From the NCBI RefSeq assembly GCF_958979055.1, contig NC_084891.1, positions 29,756,001 through 29,820,000 on the forward strand: 64,000 nucleotides of DNA, read 5' to 3'. Below, one piece after another: positions 10,942 through 23,370 of this stretch. Source of the stretch: Alnus glutinosa. Taxonomy: Eukaryota > Streptophyta > Magnoliopsida > Fagales > Betulaceae. Made by a program: the position numbers and the translations under genes. The first letter of the stretch is position 1; the number at the start of each line of letters is the position of its first letter. The notes beneath the pieces were generated by a model. It had not been told where the DNA came from. It saw only the letters and a program-made list of their open reading frames with translations, and did no database searches.

Positions 10942-13261
10942 CTGGGAATGAAATTCAGGCATGGAGTAAGAAACAGACCAACTATTTGAAACGAAATGCT
11001 TTACTGTTGACCTAAAGGGGAACTTAAAAAGAAACTCGCTTGTCGCTACCTACTGCTGACAATAAATTTAATTTGGCCTTAGTTGTAATACTATTTTCTA
11101 AATTAGAGATAAAAAAATTGTTAATTTGGGCGTAAGGATTTATCTCTAGGACAAATGGGTTTGAACAACACTTAAAGCAATTTTAGTTTTGGACATATCT
11201 ATCGTTTGTCAGAGTAATCAATTAGTCTGAACTTTTGTGTCGTACGAGATGGGTCATTATACATGTGCACCCGTATATTTAATGTCAAATTTAAAAAAAG
11301 ATTGACAAAAAATGAACGTATACTCATCTCTCGTTTTGACGTCTCCTCTTTTTCCTCTTGCAAGCCCATGGGAGTCCATGCATCTCTAGTTGCCATTCAG
11401 GAACTTCTATGATTTCGAGCTCCCAGAAGAGCGCAAACATATACTCCTTCCTAAAGCTAAAAGCAAATGAAGACAAGAACTAATTCAAACAGAAGTCTTA
11501 TAATCACCATCCAATTATGAAGCTCAGGAAAAGGAAAGTCACCATTCACTATGTTCCTAACTCCAAGATATGTTTCAATTTTTCATTGCTTACCCATCTA
11601 GAAAAAAGGAAAGTCACAACAAAATTGGTATAAATACAAACGTCTTCCGTGTGTATTCTGCATTATAGAAAAAAATGACCAAATATTCTCTTTTGTTTCT
11701 TCCGACTTCATATATACTCGGTTGAAGTTCTTCCTTGGATTTAGTATTGAGTTTGTTGGCTCTGAACTAGTGACATTTGCTTCATGAGACGTGGTTTTCA
11801 ACCGATTAAGTTCTCAATTGAACGTAAATTAGGTCAATTGCATGGATCAATTTTACATTTTTTCCTAAAATTAATATGATTTTTAAAATCATCATTAAAT
11901 GAGAGATAGATCACTATTAAGTTTTTGAGACAATACTAATTTAAAAAGCTATATTAATTTGGGAAGACTCAAAGAGGACATAAGTCATTCTTATAGCATT
12001 ACTCCTCTTTTTTTCCCAGCTAACGTATTGTGTTTTGAGTGACTTTTTTTATTAGTCACTTCAAAAAAAAAAAACACTTAAAACATATCACATTGCTCCA
12101 TTTGTACAAGTTTTATTTTTGTGAGCCTATTTAGACTGCTCTAAGATTTTTTCAGTCAGATTTATGTAGTCCTTGTAGAATTTTATTTTATTTAAAAAAA
12201 AAAATGAAAGTCAACAGTTAAAATGTTGAGCTGGATTATGGGCTTTGAAAATATGGATAATTATTTTTTTAAAAAAAAAAAAAATTTTGTACTTTTGCTA
12301 AATGTTAATTAAATATTTGCCAAGGGAAATGTGAAAATGCTCCCGAGCAACAGCCGATAGCTGGTCCAAATTCAAATATAATTGTGTCTTTTTTTAATCT
12401 CAAAATTGAACTTTATGTTTTGGTGAAAAGAGACTTCGTAGATTCTAACGAATTTCTCTCCTCAAAAGTCAAAACAAGTGATAAAGACACTCACTTTATA
12501 TTTTAATCTCAAAATTGAACTTACTCGACTTTTTTTAGTTTTTTACAAATTCTTTTTTAATATTTTTTTGGGTGCAGAAGTTATGGACGTAATCATTCGT
12601 TTTTGCACCCAACCCAACAAATACGAGGGATAAAGGAGCAAGATTCTTAAAAAATCATTTTTGCTTTTTCATTAAAAAATTATTCTTTTATTAAAAAAAA
12701 CCTGCTGGGGCTGACAAGTTAGCCCTACTATCATTTTCCGGGATAAAGACACCCGCTTTGTGTTTTATTGTTTTAGTGAAAAGAGATTAGGGCCGTTATA
12801 ATCCCCTCTCCTCTTGCTTTTCTTATTTTTACTCTTTTTAAAAAATATCAATTCAAAACAATTTTAACTTTTTTTTATCTTTTATATCACATCAATAATT
12901 TTTTATTATTATTTAAATAAAAAAATTTACTACAAAAGATATCTACTTTTTCATATAAATTTTTTTTTATTTTATATCACATCAATCACTCTTTACTCAC
13001 ATTTAAAAAAAAATTCTACTATAAAAAATAGGGAAGGAGATTATTAAACGGGAAGCTAGATTCTTACGGATTTTTCACCTCAAACAAGGGATAAAGACAC
13101 CCACTTTATATTTTATTCTCAAAATTGACCGTCGGAATCTAGAAAGTCTCTTATCACCTAAACACATGCTCTTCACGTGAAGAAATCTTAACAAGATTCT
13201 GAAAATTGTGATTATCGACTCTGCAACTGTTTGTTAATATTTTTTGGGCTGGCTGTTTGTG
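10942..13261. other. Intergenic, no gene recognised
   Basis: AT-rich sequence containing upstream exon or promoter sequence of the DUF4220 gene at its left end. At about 12840-13050 there is a copy of a repeat family marked by TATATCACATCAAT (see 21290-21830). The short ORFs have no recognisable product. Confidence 0.5.
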
Positions 13262-13800
13262 GATAGTTGTTTTTTTTTTTTTTTTTAAGACGAAAGTAGA
13301 ACTTTTATTAATTATCTAAAATATATACAAATCACCACCAACAAGTGTACACAGAACAACACTATTAAGGTGTGTACCCCAAGCTGAGCTAGGCTCATAC
13401 CAATATATCAATAAGCAAGAAAAACCACCCAAACAGAGCTACAAACAAAAAATAAAAATGCCACCCAGACAAAGCTACAAACAAAAAATAAGAACACCAC
13501 CCGAAACGGCGCGTGTAACACACATGCCATATCTGGAAGACACCCCATCAACATCAACCACCAAAAGTCGCTGGACGCCACTGAACCACAGTAAAAGGAA
13601 TAGAGCATGGCCCTCACGCGTGTCCCAGAATGACAATAAACCTTGGCGCGTGAAGGTTACACGCCGAACACCATCTTTCCAGCCATAGTAACCAATAGCT
13701 AGAGCTGCTAGACCATAAGACCTCGATGACCAAAGCTGAGAAGCGCGTGTCAATCAAATGACAATGGAGTTTCACATGTTTGACCTCACGACATGCTTAA
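13262..13800 (-). repeat. Unidentified retroposon-like segment with a poly-T head
   Basis: A T17-type tract at 13271-13287 on the plus strand is a poly-A tail when read on the minus strand. The adjoining 500 bases are much richer in GC than the surroundings. They contain a short direct repeat, CCACCCAAACAGAGCTACAA and CCACCCAGACAAAGCTACAA, about 46 bases apart. A LINE or SINE 3' part is likely, but no conserved protein motif was recognised. Confidence 0.4.
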
Positions 13801-14999
13801 AACGTTGAGGGACGGCCAATTGGTGGATAGTAGTTTGGTATAATAAAAGTTGCCGACGTCGATCCCTCAATGAAATTGGAACAATCAAAATAGCTAAAAA
13901 TAATAATATATATATATATATATATTGGCTAATCCTTGAGCACTTTTTTTTTTTTAATAAAGCTCTACATTCAACTAATCAAAATAACTAAAAATTTGTT
14001 GAGCTCCTACTGTATCCAAGAAAAAAAAAAAAAAAAACAATTTAATTATCTCTATTCTTTGAGAATAGTAAAAATAGATATAAAAAGAACTCTTTCCTTT
14101 GACAGTAGTAAAAGTAGATAAAAAGAACATTTTAAGAAAATAATTTCTATAGAGACCTGATACAGAGTAGGTATTTTTGTCTCCTCTAATGAAAGGATGA
14201 CACAAATGATCTTGGAACAAAAAAATCAAAATAAAAAAACGAAAAACACCAAATTATTTGTTATTTTCAACTAAAGCCACACTTAAGAGCATTCTTATTA
14301 TACTCATCAAATTTTATTTGTCAAAATCACTTTCACTATTTTATCTATCAGTTTGTAGAAAATTTATGTCCCTTTTTAAAACCACCACAGCAACTTTACT
14401 ATTTTTGCTATCCACTTTCACTATTTCATTTAAATGTTTTGTTTTTTTCAAAGATTTCTATACTCATTTTATAACATTTATATTTTTGAATGTTTGTATT
14501 TTCCTAATAGATATATTTCTGAATACTTGTCTTATTATAATGGTCATATGTTTAAAATTTTATTTTTTCTAACGATTGTAGTTTTTATTTTTTAATATTT
14601 ATCTTGTCTTAACGATTATATTTTTGAAATATTTGTTTTATACTAACAATCATTTTTTTTTTCTAATGGTCATATTTTTAAAAAATCCTTTCAATATAAA
14701 CAAACATTAGGATAAGAAATAATAATAAAAAAAAAAACAAATAGAGAAAGAGAAATAAACGTTTGCTTTGAGTAGGAAAAAGAAAAAAAAAAAAAAAACG
14801 GGTAGAGATAAATTTTATTACTCTTTATACTTTGTGAGTGAATAGTACTTACTAGACAAAAATCATCATTTTGATGAGGCTACTGGGGAGAAATTTTTGT
14901 GATTTTTAATGATTTGGCTCATCAAATAGCTAAAATAACCATTTTGAGGAGTCTACGAAAAATACTCTAATTAAATATTATGAATGACACATGTCGCAT
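13801..14999. other. AT-rich intergenic DNA
   Basis: Holds a TA microsatellite near 13905-13925, a duplicated TTTGAGAATAGTAAAAATAGATA-like segment near 14060-14120, and AT-rich decayed repeat sequence. No gene seen. Confidence 0.5.
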
Positions 15000-15254
15000 T
15001 TTTAGTTTTATTTTTAATTAATTGCTCATCTCCCGTTTGTTCGAACCGGAGAAGAGCCTTGACCACGAAAAACTTGCCTCCTCCTGATTCACTTTTTTTT
15101 TTCTTTTTGTTTTTGGTAAATGGTTAACTTATCTATTTGTCTCACGCGACATTGGCATCGGGATCAAAAGAACACAGGATAAAAAGACAAGGATGAGAAA
15201 TAATTGTGCTGGATCTGTCTCAAATATACAATAACCAAATTAATGATTAATTTC
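15000..15254. repeat. Dispersed repeat shared with 22243-22368
   Basis: The block includes CTCCCGTTTGTTCGAACCGG and AATTGTGCTGGATCTGTCTC followed by a run continuing through CAATAACCAAATTAATGATTA. Both parts recur in the same order at 22243-22368. The block abuts the truncated end of the DUF4220 pseudogene. Confidence 0.75.
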
Positions 15255-15845
15255 TAGCAGAAATGGTGCCCAAAATGCCATGAGCTCATCATCGTTGGTA
15301 CTGGTTACTAACGATGCAGCACAGATGCAGGAATTTCCTTGTTTATTGGAGAGGACACCAAGCGCGACAGTTGCCACCCAGTCTGCCATTAGGTAGCTAG
15401 GCTGACCAAATACACTATCTGAGCCAAGCTCTTGGATTGTACTTTCTGCGGTTGCCCATCATAATCAGTAATATTTGCAAGCTGAGGCTGATGAGAACCA
15501 GTATTCGTAGCTCCCAATCGTCCTATAGTTTCCGCACCCGTTCCGGGAACACTTCAACGAGTCTCCTCTTGTCCACAAAAAGCCAACGGCTCAAAACTGA
15601 AAACAAACAACACAAGTAAAGACATGCACTTCGGCAAGAACACCATATTTAATAATTTGTCGAGAGCATAACTGCTAATGTCAAGAAAAAAAAGTTCATA
15701 AACATAAACTGTAATTGAATTTTCGTGGTTGAAGGAGCATTACCTGTTAGTAGCATCCTCAGTTCAGCTTCTGTGATCTGTGAACTGCATTTCTTGGGAA
15801 TGAAATTCAGGCATGGAGCAAGAAATAGACCAATTATTTGAGTAT
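15255..15845 (-). pseudogene. Truncated duplicate of the DUF4220 gene 5' end
   Basis: From AGCAGAAATGGTGCCCAAAA to GGCATGGAGCAAGAAATAGA it matches 10402-10985 almost base for base, including the intron and the upstream exon around GTTAGTAGCATCCTC. It lacks everything 3' of about residue 115. A four-base insertion (AGGTAGCTAGGCTG against AGGTAGGCTG) shifts the coding frame. The intron carries an extra insertion near 15640-15680. It is a segmental DNA duplicate, not a retrocopy, because the intron is retained. Confidence 0.93.
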
Positions 15846-17877
15846 TACTTTGTTCTAATTTAGGGATAAAAAAAAAATATTAATTTGGGTGTAGGGGTTT
15901 ATAAGGATTTATTTATTTGATCCATTTCTGATTGCTCTTATGAATGCTCTGTCACTTTTGTTTTTTATTTTCATGTAATTTCTCTTTTCCCCTTTTGCAT
16001 ATTGAATAGAAAAAAAAAAAAAAAAGAATTTAGTTTTTCTTTATTCAACTTGAAATAGAGTGCATCCTATTCCACTCTTTTTGGATGACAATAATAGCTG
16101 GTACGCACACTAGCAAGGTGATTCCAAAGACTTCAGTACAAGTTCCCTTTCAAGTTTTCCCTGTCAAATAATAAAAGTAAAAAAAATGTTTCCTACTTTT
16201 TATTGTTCTCTGAATCCTAATCCAATAAGATGGTGTGGATCCACCACAATTGGCCAACATTCATTAATCAACAGGATGGGATCCACCACAATTGGCCACA
16301 TTCGACCCGCCAACGGAATGATTCCAAAGCTCTATCTTTTCGCTCCGTAAAGGGAACGAAAAAAACAAAGAAAGAAAAACATCATAGGTTTCCACTACCA
16401 TATGATGTCTAGCGGCCCATTGATTTGGTAGTGACACCACAGACAGACTTCTGTAGTGCTAGTGTCAAAATATGATCAGTTTCTACTTGATTTGATTTTT
16501 CCTTGACTCCTTTGTTTCAATCACATGGTGTGTGGAGTCCACCGCAATTAGCCTCATTCAACCAGGCAACCGAATCTAAAGCTATCGCTTTTCAAAGAAA
16601 AGTCTAAAAGCCAAAACAAAAATTCCACGCACGTGATAATCATGACAACCGAATTCTTCTTAGGAAAATGCTATATTTTTATGATTTTTTTTTTTAAAAG
16701 TGGTTCCTTTTTCAAAATAAGTAAATCTTATAAAACGTCATTTGAGAATAAATTTCTAAGAGAAAATTTTGGTTTTTTTTTTTTTTTTTAATTCAATCTA
16801 ACAAATTCTCTATTTTCTTATCTACTTGCTTTTAAATATTTTATTATTATTATTAATCATTTCTCAATGAAGTATCATAAATAACATATGACTAAAAAAA
16901 ACAACCATTCTCCATACAATAATGCTATTCACCAAGGCAAATAATAATAATAATAAAAAAAAACCAAATGGAAAATTTTTTAAAAAGAAAAAAAAAAGGA
17001 AAAAAGAAAAGAAAAAAAAGCTGAAACATACATTAAAACTAGAGAAGACACATACCTGCTACGTTGGGTCCACATACCTGCTATACGATAAATGTCCTGC
17101 AATTTTATTGAAATTGTAAATATATGAATTACGTTAATTTAATTTAATTTTTTTTTTTTGTATTGAATAGTTTGAAAAATTTTACTTAATAAAAATTAGA
17201 TTGGACAAATTACTAAGGCATCCAAAAAAAATCATTTTAAAATATTTTTTCTTTACTTTTAAAGAAATATTTATTCTTTAGTAAATTAAAAGACAACTTT
17301 TTGTTTAAAATTTCTTTACGACGGAAAACGCAAGCATCTGATTAAAATATATGATTTTACCTTTTTAATAAAGAATATTTTTTACGTTATTTATTCAAGA
17401 TAAAAAAACAATATAAATTCACGTAATTTGAAAATATATAATTTTATTGAAATGGTTGGGATGTTGATCCTGCAAAAATATGCATTTTAAAGCTAATAAT
17501 ATGCTGGAAAGAAAGAGTGCTCCTACACTGCTGGAGTTGCTCTCAAACTAACAAAACTCGAACTGCGTGCTCGGTCTTCAACTTAACGCTTTACTCTTCA
17601 CTTTACCGAATCGAAAGCTTTGCTTCTGGAATCCTCTATTCATCTTCTCCCTTTCTTCTGAAATAAACCCTAAATCAGACATCTCCGTTCCAGAATACCT
17701 CTTGTTAATTCAGAATTTCAATAGACGAGTAGGGGCGGGCAAGGGCAAGACGTACGTCTCGGTAGAAAAAAAGGAGAGCCGGTCGAGCTAGGCCTAAAAA
17801 ATTAAAAAGCTACCTTGTAGAAGTTTTGTTCTCAAAACTTTTGTAGGGGCGGGCAGCTCCGTGGCAGGAGAAAATCA
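15846..17877. other. Intergenic and NLR 5' flank
   Basis: AT-rich. A near-duplicate ATCCACCACAATTGGCCAAC / ATCCACCACAATTGGCCACA lies at about 16240 and 16280, with a weaker third copy at about 16537. The part from about 17560 to 17877, more GC-rich and holding GTAGGGGCGGGCA twice, is the probable 5' UTR of the NLR gene. Confidence 0.5.
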
Positions 17878-20586
17878 ATGGATTTTGTGGACGTTGTGGA
17901 AGTCGTTTCTGCAATCATAACGCAATTCAAAGCTCATCAGATAAATCATGAGGTAGAGGCGGTCGCAGAAGCTCTAAGACGGATTAAAAATGTCTTCAGC
18001 TACGATGAACTTAAGTCGTTGGAAGATCTTCTTGGTCTTGTTTACAAGATGGAGGATTTCGCTGACAAGCCTTTCTTGCGGAGAATGCATTTAAGGAGAA
18101 TCGGCTTCGCTAGGAGGTACATTTACATCCTCCTGAGGTTGAGTTTGAACGCTAAAGTCGACTTCGGCCATGAGATGAGGGAGTTCGTAGTCAAGATCAA
18201 TCGCATTATTGAGCCCCTCAAGATTAAGGAATTAGGTGTGAGCAGACAAAGCCATCCACGTGAAGAATCAGACGTCGTTGGCTTGGAAGAGGACAAAGGA
18301 AATCTGGTGACTTGGCTAACTGGCACTTCCGTCGCAGATCTTGGGCTTCTCTTAATCTCAGGCAAGACTGGCTCGGGCAAGACTACCCTTGCAAAGGAAA
18401 TATGGAAAAGTAGTGAGATTCAAAGTCATTTTAAATTCTGCAAGTGGGTTTCTGCCTCTGAAGACCCTAATGGCAATGTCTTCCGGAGCATTTGGGCGCC
18501 GCCGATCACTGAAGATTCAACGGATGATACCGATATGCAATCTATCGAAAAAGAATTGGTAGCGGAGATCCGTAAGAATTTGCAGGAGAAACGGTGCCTG
18601 GTAGTGTTCGATGGTGCGAGGTCAGGTCTTGTCAATATATTCGCACGTTTTGACTTACGATCAGACGAAGGTAATGGTAGCAGGTTGATAATGACTACTC
18701 GGGGATACGTCTACAACGACTATGGCGATGCAAGAGTGAAGCCTTGTAAGCTGGAGCCGTTAAACGATGAGGACGCATGGCATTTGTTCTCGAAAAATGT
18801 ACGCTTACCAGATAATGTTCAGTTCTCTGATTCAGAAATACCCCGGTTGAAAGGAAAGTTTAGAGATATATGCGAAGGCATACCTTCGGCAATCGTGGTG
18901 CTTGGACGTTTTCTATCGACAAAAAATTACCAACAACGATTGGCAGTTCTTGAGCATGCAATTGACAACCAAAATGAAGTCTCGGTCTCAAGCACCCTGG
19001 CCTTCATTAATAGTGATATGACATTCGGGATGAGGCGTTGCCTGCTTTATTTTGGGTTTTTCCCAAAAGGATACGAAATTCCAGTGAGAAGGTTATTGCG
19101 TTTATGGCTTGTAGAAGGGCTTCTTACTGATCCACGGGAACCAACTGTAAATGATCCACTGGAATGGGATCCGGAGCAAACTGCGGGAATGTATCTGGAT
19201 GAACTAGCATACCGAGGGATGATTGAAATAGCATGGAGAAAAGACGGGAGTCCCAAAACATGCCGAATGCTTGGCATCCTACATGATCTCTGCTTGCGAA
19301 AAGCAGAAGATATATTTGGCCTTCTCCACATCCACCCAACTACGCCACATCACGAAAGTAGTAGTGATCGGGCAGCATCTCCATCTCCCAAGTTTGGTGT
19401 TCGCCGTGTTTCTGGTGACATCAAAAAGTATTCCAGTAAAGACTCGCACATGCAACATCTGCGCTCTTACTTGTCCTTCAACACTCAAAACAAAGATACG
19501 CCTGCGGAAGAAATATACAACTTTCTCCGTGAAGTTATTGGTCATCGAGCCTTTGGAATGCTCAAGGTGCTTGATCTAGAACGTGTTTACAAACCTAAAT
19601 TGCCACATAATCTGGGGAAACTGTATCTCTTAAGGTACTTGGGTTTAAGATGGACCTTCTTGGATACCCTTCCACACTCTGTTAGTGAGTTGCCCTCCCT
19701 TGAAACCTTGGATGTCAAGCACACCAATATAAGCTCTCCACCCAATTCTATTTGGAAGATGCAACACCTGCGGCATCTGTGTCTTAATGAGATACGCCTT
19801 GACAAGCCTGTGGGAAAGCACGGTATTTCTCTTATTGGGCTCCAGACGTTGTGGGGATTATTTGTGGACAAGAAGATTCCAGTGAAGAATGGTTTGGATA
19901 GATCAACCGATCTCAGGAAATTGGGTCTGACATTTCATTTAGACTCCGTTGAAGAATTAAATAATTTAAATGAGTGGATTGGAAGTCTGAAAAACCTTAA
20001 ATCTTTGAGGTTAAGATCCAAGAACGAGAATGGTAGACCTTCAAAGCTCGAATTAAAGCCTCTATCAGGCCTAAAGAATCTCACCAACCTGTATTTGCTT
20101 GGAAACTTACCGGAGCTCTATGATGACTACTTTCCGCCGAGTATTCTAGTTCTTACTTTGTCGGTATCAAAGCTGAAGGAAGATCCCATGCCAATCCTTG
20201 CGAAGCTGCCAAAACTTTATTTCCTTGGGCTATTGGCCGATTCCTACACTGGGAAGGAAATGGTGTGCCCGCGTGGCGGCTTCCAATCACTTACAATTCT
20301 GAAGCTCTGGATGCTAGTTGAATTGGAGACGTGGACAGTGGCGGAAGGAGCAATGCAGTCTCTCGAAAAATTGGAAGTCCGATGCTGTCACAAGCTGAAG
20401 GAGCTTCCAGGCAAGCTAGATCTGAGCTACATCGACACAATAATTTTAACGAACATGCAAAAGGAATTTTTAGTCAATGTTCAAGCCAAAATTCCCAAGG
20501 AATACTCGAGCATCCTCGAAACTCAGCAATTGCGAGCTGTGCGATGTCACTGTCAGGATGATGTGAATCAGGTTTCGATCCATTAA
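17878..20586 (+). CDS. CC-NBS-LRR (CNL) resistance-type protein, divergent
   Basis: Intracellular immune receptor family, 902 residues in one exon. A short Rx-like coiled-coil N-terminus (about 1-125, without a clear EDVID motif) is followed by NB-ARC. P-loop is SGKTGSGKTTLA (residues 161-172), kinase-2 is LVVFDGA (about 240), RNBS-B is GSRLIMTTR (about 268), GLPL appears as GIPSA (about 334), RNBS-D region is CLLYFGFFPKGYEIPVRRLL, and MHD appears as LHD (about 468). Leucine-rich repeats fill about 560-880 (LPHNLGKLYLLRYLGLRWTF and similar). The second aspartate of kinase-2 is glycine, and GLPL and MHD are altered, so ATP handling may differ from canonical sensors. The frame is fully open, so it is not an obvious pseudogene. 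RPP13-like class is inferred. No other NLR lies in the window. Confidence 0.92.
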   Translation: MDFVDVVEVVSAIITQFKAHQINHEVEAVAEALRRIKNVFSYDELKSLEDLLGLVYKMEDFADKPFLRRMHLRRIGFARRYIYILLRLSLNAKVDFGHEMREFVVKINRIIEPLKIKELGVSRQSHPREESDVVGLEEDKGNLVTWLTGTSVADLGLLLISGKTGSGKTTLAKEIWKSSEIQSHFKFCKWVSASEDPNGNVFRSIWAPPITEDSTDDTDMQSIEKELVAEIRKNLQEKRCLVVFDGARSGLVNIFARFDLRSDEGNGSRLIMTTRGYVYNDYGDARVKPCKLEPLNDEDAWHLFSKNVRLPDNVQFSDSEIPRLKGKFRDICEGIPSAIVVLGRFLSTKNYQQRLAVLEHAIDNQNEVSVSSTLAFINSDMTFGMRRCLLYFGFFPKGYEIPVRRLLRLWLVEGLLTDPREPTVNDPLEWDPEQTAGMYLDELAYRGMIEIAWRKDGSPKTCRMLGILHDLCLRKAEDIFGLLHIHPTTPHHESSSDRAASPSPKFGVRRVSGDIKKYSSKDSHMQHLRSYLSFNTQNKDTPAEEIYNFLREVIGHRAFGMLKVLDLERVYKPKLPHNLGKLYLLRYLGLRWTFLDTLPHSVSELPSLETLDVKHTNISSPPNSIWKMQHLRHLCLNEIRLDKPVGKHGISLIGLQTLWGLFVDKKIPVKNGLDRSTDLRKLGLTFHLDSVEELNNLNEWIGSLKNLKSLRLRSKNENGRPSKLELKPLSGLKNLTNLYLLGNLPELYDDYFPPSILVLTLSVSKLKEDPMPILAKLPKLYFLGLLADSYTGKEMVCPRGGFQSLTILKLWMLVELETWTVAEGAMQSLEKLEVRCCHKLKELPGKLDLSYIDTIILTNMQKEFLVNVQAKIPKEYSSILETQQLRAVRCHCQDDVNQVSIH

Positions 20587-21289
20587 TCCCTCATTTACTA
20601 GCGATTGCCTGAATGCTTTTCTCATTTCCCCTCTTCTTTTATGTAGTTAATTATTAGTCTTGAAAAAGAAGAAAGAGAAAAAAATATATTCTTTCACAGA
20701 AAAGTTTTTACTGACATTAATTACAGGTTTGACGCTTGTACGGTCACTCATCTATTTGCTTTCAGGAGATTTCTGGCTTGTGTTAAAAGCTTGGAAGACT
20801 AGTTGATCACTCAAGGAGCTGCGCGCTGGCCGGCCACCCGATCGAACCCCCTTTGCTAATTGTTGTTTTATGTCGTTGCTATTGATGTTGCAATGATTTT
20901 GTTCTTGTTCTTGCTGCTGCTGCTGTTGTGTTTTCATGGTTGTTAAGACAGCCCTGCTCTTTATTTTGTTAGGAACATTGAGTGATTGTTCGATTTGTTT
21001 CTCGTGTGATTGTATGAGACTTCATTTATGTCCTTTTCGGTGAAGCAGTATTAATATATTATCAAAATAATCCTCTAGCAGTTGAAATTTCTCTCAGATT
21101 AGTACGTTTCTGATGACATGCATTTATGATTTATCTAACAAAGTTACTAGCGAGGGGAGAGAAAATATGTAATGGGTTTTTCTTAGTTTTATATATATTT
21201 TTAGTAATTTGTGTATGAAAATATGATTGAAATGGATATTTGGTGAAATATGTATCGAAGATGACGTTGATACATATTTGAGGTTGCCG

Positions 21290-21830
21290 GGATGTTTGGT
21301 AAGCAACACACCATTTTCTTATTTATTCACTTTTTTTAAAATTATTTTAATTTTTTTTTACTTTTTATATCACATCAATAATTTTTTTTATTACTATTCA
21401 ACTAAAAAAATTTATTACAATATAAATTTTTTTTACTTTTTCATACAAATTATTTTTATTTTATATCACATCAATCACTTTTTACTACTACTAAAAAAAA
21501 ATCAATTCAACAATCTTTACCAAGTACACTTGTATCTCCAAGAATTCTTATGGACCCAATCGGTTACAACCTGTTTGGGTATGTTTGGCAAGTGAGTGTG
21601 AGTTGAATTTTTTTGGAATAGTAGTAAGAAGTAGTAGATATAATATAAAGTAAAATTAATTTGTATGAAAAAATAAAAAAAATTTATATTGTAATAATTT
21701 TTTTTATTTAAATAATAATACAAAATTATTGATGTGATATAAAATTATAATGTTTTGAATTTAATTGTTTCTAAAAAAAAGTGAAAATAAAGTTATAATT
21801 TTCACTCTCCCCAAACAAGCCCATGACAGG
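21290..21830. repeat. Inverted AT-rich repeat family marked by TATATCACATCAAT
   Basis: Sequence at about 21290-21510 (GATGTTTGGTAAGC, TATATCACATCAATAA, TTTTTCATACAAAT) recurs inverted at about 21580-21820 (ATTTGTATGAAAAA, TTATTGATGTGATATAAAA). Related single copies are at about 12840-13050 and 55590-55700. It looks like a MITE family, with two copies in opposite orientation here. Confidence 0.6.
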
Positions 21831-22242
21831 CTGTTTCCTAACAATCAAAACGCATAATAATTTCTCTACAATTACAAATAAAACGTAAGACTACTACTAT
21901 TAAAGGACCCTAACCTAACAGACCCACTTGATAGACCCATTAATGGCCCACTAACCTATTAAATGCCCATTAGATAATACTCATTGCAAAATATTATAAA
22001 TTTGTATGGACAGCAATGCTATTCGTATACTAAACGAATCCATAAAAAGACAGGACTAAAATTAGGTGTTCTTGGGCTGCCTGGGCGTAGGCAAGGCCCA
22101 AGGGCACCTAAGCCAGCCGCCACTCTGTCCTTCTCAGCGTCCTCCACATCGCCAGGCCCACCGGCAATCTCATCCACGAAAAGTGCATTTAGATCTTCTG
22201 AACCAAAAGGTAAAATTACTATAAAAATATGAAAAATATAAT

Positions 22243-22368
22243 TTTATCTTTATTTTTAACCAACTGCTCTTCTCCCGTTCATTTGAACCGGAAAAAAAAA
22301 AACTTGTCCACAAAAAATTGTGCTGGATCTGTCTCAAATATACAATAACCAAATTAACGATTACCTTT
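22243..22368. repeat. Second copy of the dispersed repeat at 15000-15254
   Basis: A block of about 50 bases containing GTGCTGGATCTGTCTCAAAT is almost identical to 15200-15251. A weaker upstream match includes CTCCCGTTCATTTGAACCGG. Confidence 0.75.
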
Positions 22369-23370
22369 TAGATTTCACTGCTATTTATATTGTAGTGATA
22401 AATGGTCAGGTTTTATGTGATATCTTTATCTTAAAAGCTTAAAGACGACATAAAATAATAAATTTAATTATTTAATTAATATTTTTTCCATCTCATATGT
22501 GGGTTTACTCTTTCAATAGATGGAGCCTAATATGTAAAATATTTAATTAAATGAGATGAGTTGACAAAGCTAGAATTTAAATTCAAGACTTCTGATATCA
22601 TGTTAAATCACTACTTATTTTAAAATTTGAATCGAATAGAAATGAATAAATTTAATCGTTTAATCAATATTTTAACGATATATACTGTCTCTCTCAAGTT
22701 TTTGTCCAACTTAGGTCTCTCCGTCAAGTATTGTATTTTGTTTTGTTTTGTTTGTTTTTTTTTTTTTTTTTCTGAAGTGGGCTTTCGGTCAAGTTTGCTC
22801 ACATAGAAGAAAAGAAAAAAAGAAAAAAAGAAAATGCTCAACCTTTTAATTTTTTTTCTCCAAAATGGTTTTCAGGAGATGGGGTCACATTTTCTAAAAT
22901 ACACATATTTTAAGAATCAATTTCTAGAAAAAAAAAAGAAGAATGCTAGATATTTAAATATTTCTTTTAGAATTTGGTTCTAATATAATGTGTTACAATT
23001 TTACAAAATTTATTATTTTAAAAAATATATAATAATTTTATAAAATTGTAATACATCATATTAAAACCAAATTCTGAAAAAAAAAAAAAAAAAGGAGTCT
23101 TGAATGTCAAGCCTTTCTCAAATTCATATGGGCAAAGGGAAGCCGATAATCATGTCAGTTAAAGGAAATTTGGACACTGCAACAGTAGGGGGGTCGACCG
23201 TCCGACGTTGGTCTTTCAAGAAAACAAATTTTGACGCTAGTATTCAATTCGAAATTGCTACAAAAATTTTCACACGCTAACTGGCGTCGCAGACTCGCAG
23301 CTTGCCGACGCTGCTACCATTTCAGTCTCTCTTCACTCTTTGCCTCGGGTTCTCTCTCGCGGGCCTTATC

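Larger units (their letters stand above)
20587..23370. other. Intergenic between the NLR and PPR genes
   Basis: Starts with the NLR 3' UTR and ends with the PPR leader. Between lie AT-rich repeats (21290-21830 and 22243-22368). No gene seen. Confidence 0.5.

Noticed and set aside
13458..13753. Open frames of 76-92 codons in a GC-richer segment
   Set aside because: They lie in a retroposon-like segment, conflict between strands and show no conserved protein motif.
23302..23370. More upstream ATG of the PPR frame
   Set aside because: The first 23 residues are hydrophobic and unlike organelle presequences. The ATG at 23371 begins a typical Arg/Ser-rich presequence. The upstream start cannot be fully excluded.
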